NCBI RefSeq assembly: GCF_040869045.1
Contig: NC_090324.1
Span: 55,333,346-55,397,345, forward strand
Reading direction: 5' to 3'
DNA: 64,000 nucleotides
DNA from: Eurosta solidaginis
Lineage: Eukaryota > Arthropoda > Insecta > Diptera > Tephritidae
The notes under the pieces are model-generated. The model did no database searches, was not told the DNA's origin, and saw only the letters and a program-made list of their open reading frames with translations. Below are positions 1 to 10,994 of this stretch, piece by piece; positions within the stretch are counted from its first letter, which is position 1; the number at the start of each line of letters is the position of its first letter. The translations under genes were made by a program, and so were the position numbers.

Positions 1-2
1 TT

Positions 3-112
3 GAATACATAAAAGGTAAAACGAACGTAGGAGCAGATGCACTCTCTCGCATCACAATAGAAGAAATTAAAAATTCAGGCAAATCAATTTTAGCAGTACA
101 GACAAGATTACA
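3..112 (+). pseudogene. Gypsy pol: end of RNase H domain, frameshifted from integrase
   Basis: The reading frame opens at the window edge and contains the ADALSR motif that ends the RNase H/connection part of Gypsy-group pol. It continues in one frame to about 112 and then hits a stop near 170. The next frame (from 113) stays open into the integrase, so a 1-base frameshift lies near 100-120. The rest of the element is upstream of the window. Its role in an intact element would be degrading the RNA strand during reverse transcription. This copy is broken. Confidence 0.75.
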
Positions 113-1573
113 GACAAAACAAGAACGCAACAACAAATATTCAAAGAAGAAAAAGTTAAGGAAAACATAAAATTACAAGTTTATGATAATTTTTCAAACA
201 AATTTTCAAAGAAAATACGCAGAGTAAAATCCCAAATAAATTATGATAAAAGTGGTAAAATTACGAATTTTGAGATAAATGCGCATTTAAAACACAAAAC
301 AATTGAGTTAATTAAGGTTGCGTGTGCTAACAAAATAATACATTTAGATGAATTACTTTTGAAGCTCCAAAAAGAAGCTGGCAAACGCAATATTAATAAA
401 ATCGAATTGCAAAAAAATGATAATCTTTTAAAATATTTTTCGATATCAGATCTGAAAACCACTGGGAATAAAATTTTAAAACGTTTAGAAATCATCCTAA
501 CCGAACCCGTAGAAACTGTGACAGACGAAGAAAAAAAACAACAATTAATAACAATTTACCATACCGACCCAATTTTAGGAGGACATTTCGGTAGCAAAAA
601 AGTTTATGCAAGCCTCAGAACCAAATATTATTGGAAAGGCTTGACGCGCCATATAGCGAAATTTGTTAAAAACTGTGAAAAATGTCTTTTGAATAAGGTT
701 AAGCCAAAAACAAAAGAAAATTTAGTCCTAACCGAAACACCCTGTAAGCCATTCGACATTGTTGTAATTGACACTATAGGACCCCTACCTCAATCCGATA
801 ATAGTAACAAGTTCGCTGTCACCATTATATGCGATCTCAGTAAATACTTAGTAACGATTGCGATACCTGATAAAAGTGCAAAAACGGTTGCATCAGCTAT
901 TTTTGAAAATTTCATACTAATATATGGCATTATGAAAACAATCAAAACTGATTTAGGTACCGAATACAAAAATGAAATTTTTTCAGAGTTAACAAAACTA
1001 TTAGAAATCGAACACAAATTTTCCACAGCGTACCATCATGAAACTCTCGGCACAGTAGAGCGAAACCACAGAGTTTTCAATGAACATTTAAGATCTTTTC
1101 TAAATCCCAATTTTTCCGGCTGGGATGTTTACTTGAAATATTTCACCTTTCTTCATAACACAACAACAAACACAGTATTCGATAATAAATTCTCACCATA
1201 TGAATTAGTCTTCGGCAAAGCAGCTAATTTACCAAAGGAACTGCAAACCGATAAAATAGACCCGATTTATAACATAGAAAACTATTCGAAAGAAGTTAAA
1301 TTTCGATTTCAAAAAACTCACGAATTAACAAAAAAAGCAGTTACAGAACACAAATTAAAAAATCAAACCGGATATAACAAAAGTTCACAACCAATATCTG
1401 TCAAGATATTTGACAAGGTATTGCTTGAAAAAGAACCCCGCGACAAGCATAATAGTATCTATATTGGTCCTTATACCGTAATAGGTATCGACGGTGTAAA
1501 CGTCACGTTAATTGATGACGAAACGAAAAAGGAAAAAATAGTACATAAAAATAGAACAAGAAAAATTAATTAA
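113..1573 (+). CDS. Gypsy-group (412/mdg1-like) integrase, 3' part of pol
   Basis: The frame is open for 487 codons without an ATG at its 5' end, as expected for the C-terminal part of a polyprotein. Counting residues from codon 359, the HHCC zinc finger is H68, H76, C106, C109. The catalytic triad is D138 (VVIDTIGP), D198 (KTDLGTEY) and E234 (GTVERNHR), with exactly 35 residues between D198 and E234, the DDX35E rule. The C-terminal part has a basic DNA-binding tail. The integrase core itself looks undamaged. It would insert the element cDNA into the nucleus. A poly-A-rich UTR and an LTR follow directly. The 412/mdg1 assignment is by overall resemblance and is less certain than the Gypsy-group call. 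Confidence 0.88.
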   Translation, partial: DKTRTQQQIFKEEKVKENIKLQVYDNFSNKFSKKIRRVKSQINYDKSGKITNFEINAHLKHKTIELIKVACANKIIHLDELLLKLQKEAGKRNINKIELQKNDNLLKYFSISDLKTTGNKILKRLEIILTEPVETVTDEEKKQQLITIYHTDPILGGHFGSKKVYASLRTKYYWKGLTRHIAKFVKNCEKCLLNKVKPKTKENLVLTETPCKPFDIVVIDTIGPLPQSDNSNKFAVTIICDLSKYLVTIAIPDKSAKTVASAIFENFILIYGIMKTIKTDLGTEYKNEIFSELTKLLEIEHKFSTAYHHETLGTVERNHRVFNEHLRSFLNPNFSGWDVYLKYFTFLHNTTTNTVFDNKFSPYELVFGKAANLPKELQTDKIDPIYNIENYSKEVKFRFQKTHELTKKAVTEHKLKNQTGYNKSSQPISVKIFDKVLLEKEPRDKHNSIYIGPYTVIGIDGVNVTLIDDETKKEKIVHKNRTRKIN

Positions 1574-1928
1574 ATTAAATTTTAAAATTCAAATATAATT
1601 TAAAGTTAATTTCTATTGTTAAATTAGAATATTTTTTTTCTTACAAATTTGAAAAAAAGTTAACGAAATCAAATAAATTTAAACAATCATTAAAAATTAA
1701 TAATCCATACAGTAGAATTAATACACAAAAATAAAATTTTTTTTAATTATAAAAATTAAATTTAAGTCCTACTTTAGAACTAAACTTTAGAATTTAATTT
1801 TTAATTTAGATCTAAACATAGATGTAGATTTAAATTTAGTTTAACAGTCTTAAACTTTTATTAAGATAAAATACATCACGTTTGGGACAGAAGAATTTGG
1901 CCAATTCTTCTTTTCCAAAGGGGGATGA
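1574..1928 (+). other. 3' untranslated region and polypurine tract of the 412/mdg1-like element
   Basis: This is very AT-rich non-coding sequence between the integrase stop and the LTR. It ends in a purine run (AAAGGGGGATGA, 1917-1928) that serves as a plus-strand primer site directly before the TG of the LTR. No ORF worth calling was seen. Confidence 0.65.
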
Positions 1929-2366
1929 TGTAAGGCAACCCTTATGATAAGTGTTGAGTGACCATAACATCAATCATTAAATATTAACCACGTCAATTTT
2001 TTTGACCACACCAATCACTCACAATGAGGGTTACCTTAACAAACGTCACTTTGGATGACGCCAATTAATTTCGCGCATTCAACTCGTCAAGAAGAAAAAA
2101 TTTAAGCAGCTCACACATATACATATATATATGTGTTACATATCTAAATTTGTGAACATTTTTATATTCAACAAATAAATTTTAAAAAGACGATACTTAA
2201 AAAGTAAAGTTCATCAGTTCTTGTGTTTTATATTGAAATCGGTGTGTGTGCGAGAAGTATACGCAATTAGTATTGTGTGCCTTACTTAAGTTGCGTTAAA
2301 GGGTTTGGAGATAACCTGCGTCAACTACGACGCAAGAATAAAGATGTCCACGGTGGTCATCTTACA
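1929..2366 (+). repeat. 3' long terminal repeat of the 412/mdg1-like element
   Basis: It starts TGTAAGG just after the polypurine tract and ends TTACA, giving the TG...CA ends of an LTR of about 438 bp. An AATAAAG polyadenylation-like signal lies about 30 bp before the end. The 5' LTR is outside the window, so the boundaries cannot be checked by LTR-LTR comparison. The 3' boundary is the less certain one. Confidence 0.6.
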
Positions 2367-2509
2367 GGTGTTTGGGGGTCGGTATGAAGGTATCACCCCA
2401 CACCAATTTTATGAAAAAATAATTGTCACATGTTAGTAAAGCCGTGACCAAAGTTTAACGTTGATATCTCTACTGGAAGTATATTTGGCCACCACCTCCA
2501 TATAAGACC

Positions 2510-2805
2510 GATCAGTGTGCGGCGTAGGAAACAATCCTTAACACCTTCTGGTGGTTAAGAGAACTACGATATGTAGAAGTTAAACAAAAGCGGCGATATA
2601 ACACCACCGTGTTTAATTCTGCTGGGTATAGATGTTACGTTCCTGAATTGCACCGATGCCTGCCGTCCAGACAGATAATTTGCGGTCTACCTTTTGAGAC
2701 TAGGAGGAAGGAAGGACCCTTACACGTCATGCACTAACGTGCCGTGGTTGATTGTATCAAAAGCTTTTGATAAGTCTATCTCTTCTGGTAGTATTGTTAC
2801 GTACC
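2510..2805 (-). mobile_element. Fragment of Jockey-like non-LTR reverse transcriptase
   Basis: About 290 bp match, with many substitutions, the stretch at 12115-12400 of the full-length element further on. Shared pieces include the DNA encoding the YGDD-type catalytic box region and the AFD-containing motif A (the AAAGCTTTTGATA stretch on the plus strand). There is no open frame, so it is a dead scrap. 2367-2509 upstream holds nothing I recognise. Confidence 0.7.
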
Positions 2806-2850
2806 ATATATATATTGGAAATTTTGTTAAGCCCCTTTTCTTTAAAGTAG

Positions 2851-2989
2851 TGTACCATGGGTACATGATAGCATCGTTTTACTTTATCTGCAAATGCAAG
2901 CTTTATTTCATATATCGTATTTTAAAAATATTACCAGCATACTTTTCTGCATACACGGATACCCTGTACCTCTCACAAAAATAAACGCA
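2851..2989 (+). repeat. Start of an F1-type Gypsy LTR, interrupted by a Helentron-like repeat
   Basis: It starts TGTACCATGGGTA. The same 13 bases start the LTR of the F1 Gypsy copy at the window end (minus strand, from 61526), directly after its polypurine tract. About 139 bp follow and are nearly repeated at 17291-17426. In both places the sequence is cut at the same base by the same Helentron-like repeat. Calling it an LTR is inference from the shared start. Confidence 0.55.
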
Positions 2990-5900
2990 TTTTTATACTC
3001 AGTTGAGCAGAGCTCACAGAGTATATTAACTTTGATTGGATAACGGTTGGTTGTACAGGTATAAAGGAATCGAGATAGATATAGACTTCCATATATCAAA
3101 ATCATCAGAATCGAAAAAAAAAAATTTTATTGAGCCATGTCCGTCCGTCCGTCCATCCGTTAACACGATAACTTGAGTAAATTTTGAGGTATATTGATAA
3201 AATTTGGTATGTACCTGAGCACTCATCTCAGATCGCTATTTAAAATGAACAAAATCGGACCATAACCATGCCCACTTTTTCGATATCGAAAATTTCGAAA
3301 AACCGAGAAAGTGCGATAATTCATTACCAAAGACTGCTAAAGCGACGAAACGTGGTAGGTGGGTTGACCTTATCACGCAGAATAAAAACTTAGTAAAATT
3401 TTGGACAGCGTAGTACCGGCCACTTTTAAAAGAAGGTAATTTCACAGTTTTGCAAGCTGTAATTTAGGAGCCGTTGAATATATCATGATTAAAATTAATA
3501 AAAATTAGCAAAATCGGATTACGAACACGCCCACTTAAAAAAAATTTTTTTTAAAGTCAAATTTTAACAAAAAATTGAATATCGTTTCAATATATAAGTA
3601 AATTATGTCAAAATTCAACTCCAGTAATGATATGGCGCAACAAAATACAAAAATAAAAGAAAATTTCAAAATGGGCATGGCTCCGCCCTTTTTCATTTAA
3701 TTTGTCTAGAATACTTTTAATGCCATAAGTTGAACAAAAAATTACTAATCCTTGCGAAATTTGGTAGGGGCATAGATTCTATGACGATAACTGTTTCTGT
3801 GAAAATGGGCGGAATCGGTTGAAGCTACGCCCAGTTTTTACACACAGTCGACCGTCTTTCCTTCCGCTCGGCCGTTAACACGATAACTTGAGCCAAAATC
3901 GATATATCTTTACTAAACTTAGTTTACGTATTTAACTGAACTCACCTTATCTTGGTATAAAAAATGGCCGAAATCCGACAATGGCCAAGCCCACTTTTTC
4001 GATATCGAAAATTACGAAAAATTTTAAAAATGCCATAATTCTATACCAAATATGAAAAAAGGGATTAAACTTGGTAATTGGATTGGTTTATTGACGCAAA
4101 ATATAACTTCAGAAAAAAACTTAGTAAAATGAGTGTGCCACCTCCCATATTAAGTAGAAGAAAATGAAAAAGTTCTGCAGGCCGAAATCAAAAGCCTTGC
4201 AATCTTGGCAGGAACAGTATCGTGGTGTTATATATATAAATAAATTAGCGGTACCCGACAGATGATGTTCTGGGTCAACCTGGTCCACATTTTGTTCGAT
4301 GTCTCGAAAACGCCTTCACATATACAACTAAGGGCCACTCCCTTTTAAAACCCTCATTAGTACCTTTAATTTGATACCCATATCGTACAAACACGTTACA
4401 GATTCAACCCTGGCCCACCTTTATGGCGATATCTCGAAAAGGCGTCCATATATAGAACTAAAGTCCATTCCCTTTTAAAATACTTATTAACACCTTTCGT
4501 TTGATAACCATATCGTACAAACATATCCTAGAGTCAGCCCTGGTCCACCTTTATGGCGATATTTCGAAAAGGCGCCCACCTATAGAACTAAGGATCACTC
4601 CTTTTTAAAATACTCATTAACAGCTTTCATTTGATAACCACATCGTACAAACACATTCTAGAATCACCCCTGGTCCACTTTATGGCGATATCTCGAAAAG
4701 CGTCCACCTATGTTACTAAGGCCCACTCCGTTTTAAATAATCATTAACACCTTTCATTTGATACCCATATCGTACAAAAACGTTACAGAGTCACCCCTGG
4801 CCCACCTTTATGGCGATATCTCGAAAAGGCATCCACCTATAGAACTAAGGCGCACTCTCTTTTAATTAATAATTAACAGCTTTCTTTTGATACCCACATC
4901 GTACAAACACATTCTAGAGTCACCCCTGGTCCACTTTATGGCGATATCTCGAAAAGCGTCCACCTATGTTACTAAGGCCCACTCCCTTTTAAATAATCAT
5001 TAACACCTTTCATTTGATACCCATATCGTACAAAAACGTTACAGAGTCACCCTGGTCTACCTTTATGGCGATATCTCAAAAACGCGACCACCTATAGAAC
5101 TAAAGTCAACTCCCTTTTAAAGTACTCATTAACACCTTTAATTTGATACCCATATCGTTCAAAGAAATTCTAGAGTCACCCCTGGTCCACCTTTATGGCG
5201 ATATCTCGAAAAGATGTCGACCGATTTCACCAAGGCACACTCCCTTTTAAAATATTTATTAACACCTTTCATTTGATACCCATATCGCACAAAAACGTTA
5301 TAGAGTCACCCCTGGTCCACCTTTATGGCGATATCTCGAAAAGACGTTCACCTATAGAACTAGGCCCACCCCTACTCATTAACGCTTTCATTTGATACCC
5401 TTATCGTACGAACAAATTCTAGAGTCACTCCTGGTCCACCTTTATGGCGATATCTCGAAAATACGTCCATCTATAGAACTAGGGCCCACCCCCTTTTAAA
5501 ATACTCATTAACGCTTTCATTTTCTACCCATATCGCACAAACAAATTCTAGAGTCACCCCTGGTCCACCTTTATGGCGATATCTCGAAAAGGTGTCGACC
5601 GATATCACTAAGGCCCACTGCCTTTTAAAATACTTATTAACACCTTTCATTTGATACCCATATCGTAAAAACACGTTATAGAGTCACCCCTTGCCCACCT
5701 TTATGGCGATATCTCGAAAAGACGTCCACCTATAGAACTAGGGCCCACCCCCTTTTACAATACTCATTACCACCTTTCATTTGATACCCATATCGTATAA
5801 ACACATTCTAGAGTCACCCCGGTCCACCTTTATTGCGATATCTCGAAAAGGTGTCCACCTGTAGAACTAAGGCCCACTCCCTTTTAAAATACTAATTAGC

Positions 5901-6806
5901 ACCTTTCATTTGATATCCATATCGTACAAACACATTCTAGAGTCAACCCTGGTCCACCTTTATTGCGATATCTCGAAAAGGCGTCCACCTATAGAACTAA
6001 CGCCCACTCCCTTTTAAAATACTTATTAACACCTTTCATTTGATACATCCGTATAAAACGCATTCTAGAGTAACCTCTGGTCCACCTTTATGGCGATATT
6101 TCGAAAAGGCGTCCACCTATAGAACTAAGGATCACTCCATTTTAAAATATTCATTACCACCTTTCATTTGATACCCATATCGTACAAACACATTCTAGAG
6201 TCACCCCTGGTCCACCTTTATTGCGATATCTCGAAAAGGCGTCCACCTATAGAACTAAGGCCCACTCCCTTTTAAAATACTTATCAACACCTTTCGTTTG
6301 ATACCCATATCGTACAAACACATTCTAGAGTCAACCCTGGTCCACCTTTATTGCGATATCTCGAAAAGGCGTCCACCTATAGAACTAAGGCCCACTCCCT
6401 TTTAAAATACTTATTAACACCTTTCATTTGATACCCATATCGTACAAACGCATTCTAGAGTCACCCCGGGTCCACCTTTATGGCGATATCTCGAAAAGGC
6501 GTCCACATACAGAACTAAGGATCACTCCCTTTTAAAATACTCATTACCGCCTTTCATTTGGTACTCATATCGTACAAACACATTCTAGAGTCACCCCTGG
6601 TCCACCTTTATGGCGACATCCCGAAATGGCGTCGACCTTTAGAACTATGTTCCACTCCCTTTTAAAATACTCTTTAATACCTTCCAATCGATACCCATGT
6701 CATACAAACACATTCCAAGGTTACCCTAGGTTCATTTTCGTACATAGTGATTTTCCCTTATTTTGTCTCCAAAGCTCTCACACCCGAACTTAGCCTTCCT
6801 TACTTG
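2990..6806 (+). mobile_element. Helentron/DINE-like non-autonomous element, family A, copy 1
   Basis: The 5' end carries the subterminal motif ATACTCAGTTGAG (from 2995). About 1.27 kb of non-repetitive body follows, with recurrent CGCCCAC and CGATATCG motifs and two copies of a module ending in CGTTAACACGATAACTTGAG. A tandem array then runs from about 4260 to 6700, and the element ends ACTTAGCCTTCCTTACTTG. It encodes no protein, and ORFs inside it are read-throughs of the repeats. In this copy about 23 bp that should carry the 3' inverted motif and the left arm of the terminal hairpin are deleted (near 6780). Family A is assigned by comparison with copies at 17427, 27847 and 32264. The Helentron link is inference from architecture. 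Confidence 0.75.
4260..6700 (+). repeat. Central tandem array, 19 units of about 128 bp
   Basis: The units are marked by a GGCGATATCTCGAAAAGG-type core followed by TCCACCTATAGAACTAAGG and ATTTGATACCCATATCG. The core occurs 19 times at a mean spacing of about 128 bp. The first unit (GATGTCTCGAAAAC) and last unit (GACATCCCGAAATGG) are distinctive variants that recur at the ends of the arrays in the other copies. Only the inner units change in number. Confidence 0.9.
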
Positions 6807-8036
6807 TTTTTATTTAATCTAAGTCAACGACCTTAAAGATTCTTGTGTTGAGGTAGGTCGGGATACAAAATTATCATATTACACCCTAGCAAAAATGTTC
6901 ATAGATATAGGTACTTTTAACAATTAAATATTGTAAGCAAACTTAAATTCACTATTCTCTTTAGAAGCCATATATCCCTAACTTTTACTTTATACAGACC
7001 TTATATATAGGTATAAGCCACTATGAGTTGAATTGTTAAATAAAATATTGTTATGAATTGCTGATTTAAAAATTTTGGTCTGATTTACAAGGAAGTGCAG
7101 GTGGTAGAAAGCGGCTTTAAGAACACCAACAAAGCCATGGCAGGGCGGGTGCAGAGCAGTCACCAAAGTCGTTGCAAACAGGCGCTGCATCGGGTGTAAG
7201 GGCATGAAACACTCAAAGTGGGAGACGGTTAGTCTGGAGTTGTGGCTGTTTAATGTATAAATTAAGTTTTGTTAGGATCATAGTCAGAGGAGAAAGGGGC
7301 TTGGTCAACCGCTAAGAATTTTACCCACCCCATGCTGAAACTCCGGGAACTAGCGAGTGCACATGTCTTAGCGGTTGGCAGCAACACAAGGCCTTATCGT
7401 TGAACTGATACTTCAGTTTCGCCAGGCTCAGGCTATCAGCTCATAACAATAGGCTTAGTCCTTATCCGCTTTTGATTGGATCTATATATAATACTAAAGA
7501 CTATATTTCCGCCATATTGCAAAGTGATATCAACGGATTTTTATTAATGGTTTGCAAAACTTTTAAGTTTTCTTTTGTTTTAATGTGGGCGGCACCACGC
7601 GAATTTTACAAAATTGTTATAAATTTATATTGCGCATAGCAATTTTTTTATCCACTCGTCAAGTTTCCCCACTTCATCAATATTTTTTAAAATATAGTTC
7701 CTTTTTCCCATTTTTGAAAGTAGACGTGGATATAATCTGATATCGACCATTTTCAATACCAATATATCGTCGACGATGCTGTAAAAGCTGCTTACTCCAT
7801 CTACGAAGTTTTCACAGTAGAACGGAAAAGCTCTATTGCATGACAAGTTAAAATGTATTGAAATTTTATGCAGTTATCAGCTTTTCATAATTTTTTTACC
7901 ACCATATGCAGAAATTGTTCCCAATCCACCATTATCAAAAAGTCGGTTTAAGTTAAACGCGGAGCTTTTACCGCATCGTTGACAATTTAATTTATGTTGA
8001 TGTTGTGGGGTTAATGGACTTAACTTTGTAGACCAT
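6807..8036. repeat. Block A1, first part (duplicated at 21426-22622)
   Basis: About 1.2 kb is collinear with 21426-22622 with roughly nine bases in ten identical by eye. On the minus strand at 7625-7846 lies a 73-codon frame whose counterpart at 22454-22215 is nearly identical until a 1-base deletion shifts it, so it is decayed coding sequence or chance conservation by recent duplication. I do not recognise the protein. No promoter or RNA gene was found. Confidence 0.8.
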
Positions 8037-8937
8037 CTTGGCTCTTGGCTTGGTATCGGCGAAAATTACAGAGGTAAAGTATTAATACTTTACTCCATAC
8101 TTGGAAAAAAGCATCGAGTACGAAATACTCGAGTATTTTTTGGTAAAGTATCGATACTACTCACTCAGTACTCGTATCGGTCTACCACTAGCCATGACTA
8201 TCCATCTGGAATACTAAGAATGATGTATGATAGTGAGAAAGCTGATTTCAATCTAAATTCTCCACCTCGTTGAAGTTGTGCCATATGCGTGAATTAGTAA
8301 AAGAACGTAGGCGGTGAATTGATTATTTGTTGGTATTTTTACTAACAGTATTGTATCTAAAAACATGTTTCAACGTACTTTTGGCCCTAAAATAGCAATT
8401 TGTTCAAAATAACTTATACTACTGACGTATCACGTAGTTTTCTTTCGTATCGTGTTCGATCTGTGAACGTATGTTACGATTCGGACCAGTATTTATTTGG
8501 AAATACCATTTTATATAGTTATAGCTCATGATTAATACTCTCCTACAATTTTTTCATCCTTCTACTCTCTTTCTCCCCTTTCCATACTTTATCTTTATGC
8601 CTCTTTTTGATCCTCGGGCTATCCTCTACCTTTCTCTCTGCCTCTACCGCATCTTATCTTCTTGCCTCTCCTTCTGTCTTTTCGTAGCTCTCCTTCCATC
8701 ACAGCCTCCTGATTCTTCACATCTTTCTTTATTTTTACAGTAGTAATGTTACAATTTGAATATCAAAGTTCAGCGAGATGTCTTTATTATGTATTTGTTT
8801 AACGAGACATTTTTGGTTTCTTCTAGTACATTTAATTAAGGGAAGTTCTCAAAAATTGTTGATCTTTTATAAAGGTTCAAATTTCATTCATTTAGCATAA
8901 ATCGAATTACGATATTTTTCCGCATATGCAATAAAGA
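8037..8937. other. A1-specific segment without recognisable genes
   Basis: This stretch replaces 22623-23722 of the paralogous block and shares no obvious similarity with it. It holds a short region of overlapping palindromes around 8070-8190 built from AGTATCGATACT-like and ACTCGAGTA-like words, and a polypyrimidine stretch at 8528-8743. The long frame in the latter is low-complexity and not believed. No terminal repeats that would mark an insertion were found. Confidence 0.5.
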
Positions 8938-10045
8938 GTATAATAAAAATGCAAATCGTTGGTAGTCATATGATCATTATATTCAGGCCAAGTTAATTCA
9001 GACAGCACTTTTTTAACATTTTGAAAAATTCAAACCGACTACTGCGATAGGATGTAACGGTGTGACAACCTTGAGCCTTACTTGTAATTTGTTGAACTTT
9101 CTCGAAAGCTGGATGATAAACGCCTTCTGATAAGACTATAATATCGGACTGGCTTGAATAAAATTGTAATATGTTATCAACGTAAATTAAGTCTAGGACC
9201 TTATCGAACTAAGTATAGACCTTACATATATTTAATACGTCTATGGACTTACCAGAGGTTTTCTCAACAACCAAACTAAAAAATCCTATCAAAAACCAGG
9301 ATCTAGAACTAGAAGCCTCCTAGAACCTATGCCATTTGTTGCTTATAGACCTGATTGCTGTGCCAATGTAGTGTTACCAAAATCATAGCACTAGAAAATC
9401 ATCTAACAGCTTTCCCGTGAGCAAAAAAAATCTAGCGCATATCCATAGATCACAGGTTTATGCACCGGTTTTGAAGACAAAAAATTAATGGTAGGTAAAT
9501 AATTAATTATTTACAGGCCAATAGAACCAAAAATAACATTAACTACTTTCAGTCTAAAAAAAGGCACCCATAAGTTCTATGAAAGCAAGAGCTTAAATGG
9601 AAATTATATGGGCTACTACTTCAAGAATCCTCGTTTAATGAGATAATAGCACCTGACTGGCTTACTCAATCAATTGACGGACGCCGAAGCACATACACAC
9701 TATAAAAGAAATATACTGGCTGACATATTTTTTCTCCCATTCATTTGATAAAATGCAGGTTTTAACTGTGAAAAACGTTGGAAAAGTACCTCTAAGAACT
9801 TTTTTTGCATGTACCTCGTTGTAGAATTTTTTTTCATCTTTGTTGGGTAAACAAAATTCAGCTGTTGCCACATTTACAAATTGTCTAGATAATAAAAATA
9901 AGACCAATAATGCCGAACAAATAAGCATGCCCCTTAGGCGGCCTTAAGCTGTGACTGAAAAGCTGCTCAGTAGTTTAACTTGAGCTTAAATTTTAATAGA
10001 GTTTAAGCTTAGCTTAACCAACAACTAAGAACCATTTTTTTCAAT
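8938..10045. repeat. Block A1, second part (duplicated at 23723-24009, 27169-27846 and 30437-30590)
   Basis: It is collinear with block A2 once the two insertions in A2 are removed. It supplies the uninterrupted version of both insertion sites: 9229-9251 for the non-LTR element, and about 9885-9900 for the Helentron-like copy. Coding-like stretches survive on both strands (minus 8950-9220, plus 9527-9705) but with stops. The block ends abruptly at 10045 where Gypsy Gag coding sequence starts. Confidence 0.8.
9662..9928 (-). other. Candidate small ORF with signal-peptide-like N-terminus (88 codons)
   Basis: It begins with an ATG followed by a hydrophobic stretch (MLICSALLVLFLLS, residues 1-14) and a polar region ending near residue 23 (VATA then EFC), which resembles a cleavable signal peptide. 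The remainder has two cysteines and a mix of charged residues. In the paralogous block A2 the ATG is lost and a Helentron-like element lies inside the hydrophobic stretch. I do not recognise the product. It may be a first exon or chance. Confidence 0.25.
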
Positions 10046-10470
10046 GATGAGATCCTACAGACACCCTTTCCCGAACCCGAGTTACTTGAGATATTCCAAC
10101 ACAACTTTAGACCACGCGTACGTCAACAATTATTATACGTGAATATAAGCTCGCTAGCGGAGTTGCGCATGTTATGATTAAAAGGCGAAGTCTGCTACAC
10201 GAAATCGCGAAACCAATTAGCCAATTACCGGTGGCCAACGCCCGGCAACAACAGCGAAGCTATGTGGATGAGGTGGACGATGCAGACAGCTTGGCAGAAG
10301 ATCCGGAGCTCGAGATAACTGAAGTGGGAAGAAATACAGCAAGGCCAAAGTTAGTTTGCTGGAACTACCAAGCCGACGGTCATAGATACATGGATTGCCT
10401 GGAGGACAGATCAGTATTTTGCTATGGATGTGGTACCTAAGAGGTTTACCGCCCGAAATTTCCGACCTGC
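10046..10470 (+). pseudogene. F1 Gypsy element: C-terminal Gag fragment with zinc knuckle
   Basis: It reads as the last part of a retroviral-type capsid protein, starting mid-domain with no ATG, so the Gag N-terminus and the element's 5' UTR are missing. Near 10355-10437 lies a double zinc-knuckle-like stretch (CWNYQADGHRYMDC, then CYGCGT). The second cysteine of the first knuckle is tyrosine and the frame stops after the second, so RNA packaging function would be lost. A frameshift lies near 10180, between the first frame and the one that carries the knuckle. Protease coding follows downstream. Confidence 0.75.
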
Positions 10471-10482
10471 AGTCCGGGAAAC

Positions 10483-10994
10483 TTGAAGGAGCGTGAGGTT
10501 TCAAGACAGAGTCCTCGCAACGACATGAAGAAAAAGAATATCCCAATACGGTCGAACGGCAGTGTTAAACCACCCACCCGCACTAATGTACAAGCTAAAC
10601 CCAACCCATTTGTGCACAAAATCATCCTTTATGAAATACGGTTAGCTAAATATAATCAATGTAGAGACCGAATTTTCAAAAATAAAACTGTAGATAACCC
10701 AACCCGTTCCTCTACCAGAATAAAATAATTTTGGAAACGCGTAAAAAGAAGCCGAAGGGTAGTTAACACTTTTATCTCTACCATTGAGCACAAACCCTCC
10801 GATTTCAGACCATATGCCAAGGTCGAACTTTTAGGCACAGAATACTTAGGTCTCTTAGACAGTGGAGCTCAGGTTTCATGTTTAGGCTGCACTTTAGCAG
10901 AGCGCATTTGTAGAGACGACAAACTGCGTAAACATACAATGTCCCTCTGTACGGCGGACGGAAAACAACAAATTGTTTATGGCATCGTTGACTT
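10483..10994 (+). pseudogene. F1 Gypsy element: Gag-pol linker and aspartic protease, cut by a non-LTR element
   Basis: After a basic linker (10483-10725) and a stop, the frame resumes as an aspartic protease with the active-site motif LLDSGAQVSC (about 10852-10881). This enzyme would cleave the Gag-pol polyprotein as a dimer. The frame ends in the target duplication GGCATCGTTGACTT (10981-10994), where the non-LTR element is inserted. It resumes in register after the second copy of the target at 15010, so the interruption is purely by insertion. Independent stops show the protease was already decaying or has decayed since. Confidence 0.8.

Noticed and set aside
3138..3160. GTCCGTCCGTCC run as an independent microsatellite
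   Set aside because: It recurs at the same place in the family A copies (also 17575, 30262, 34738), so it is a constant internal part of the element.
8070..8190. hAT-type MITE suggested by AGTATCGATACT-like palindromes and a CAGAGGTAAAG start
   Set aside because: No matching inverted end or 8-bp target duplication was found, so it is not listed as an element.
8528..8743. 71-codon plus ORF rich in Leu, Ser and Pro
   Set aside because: Polypyrimidine tract; coding appearance is due to composition, and the stretch lies in a block-specific segment without other gene signals.
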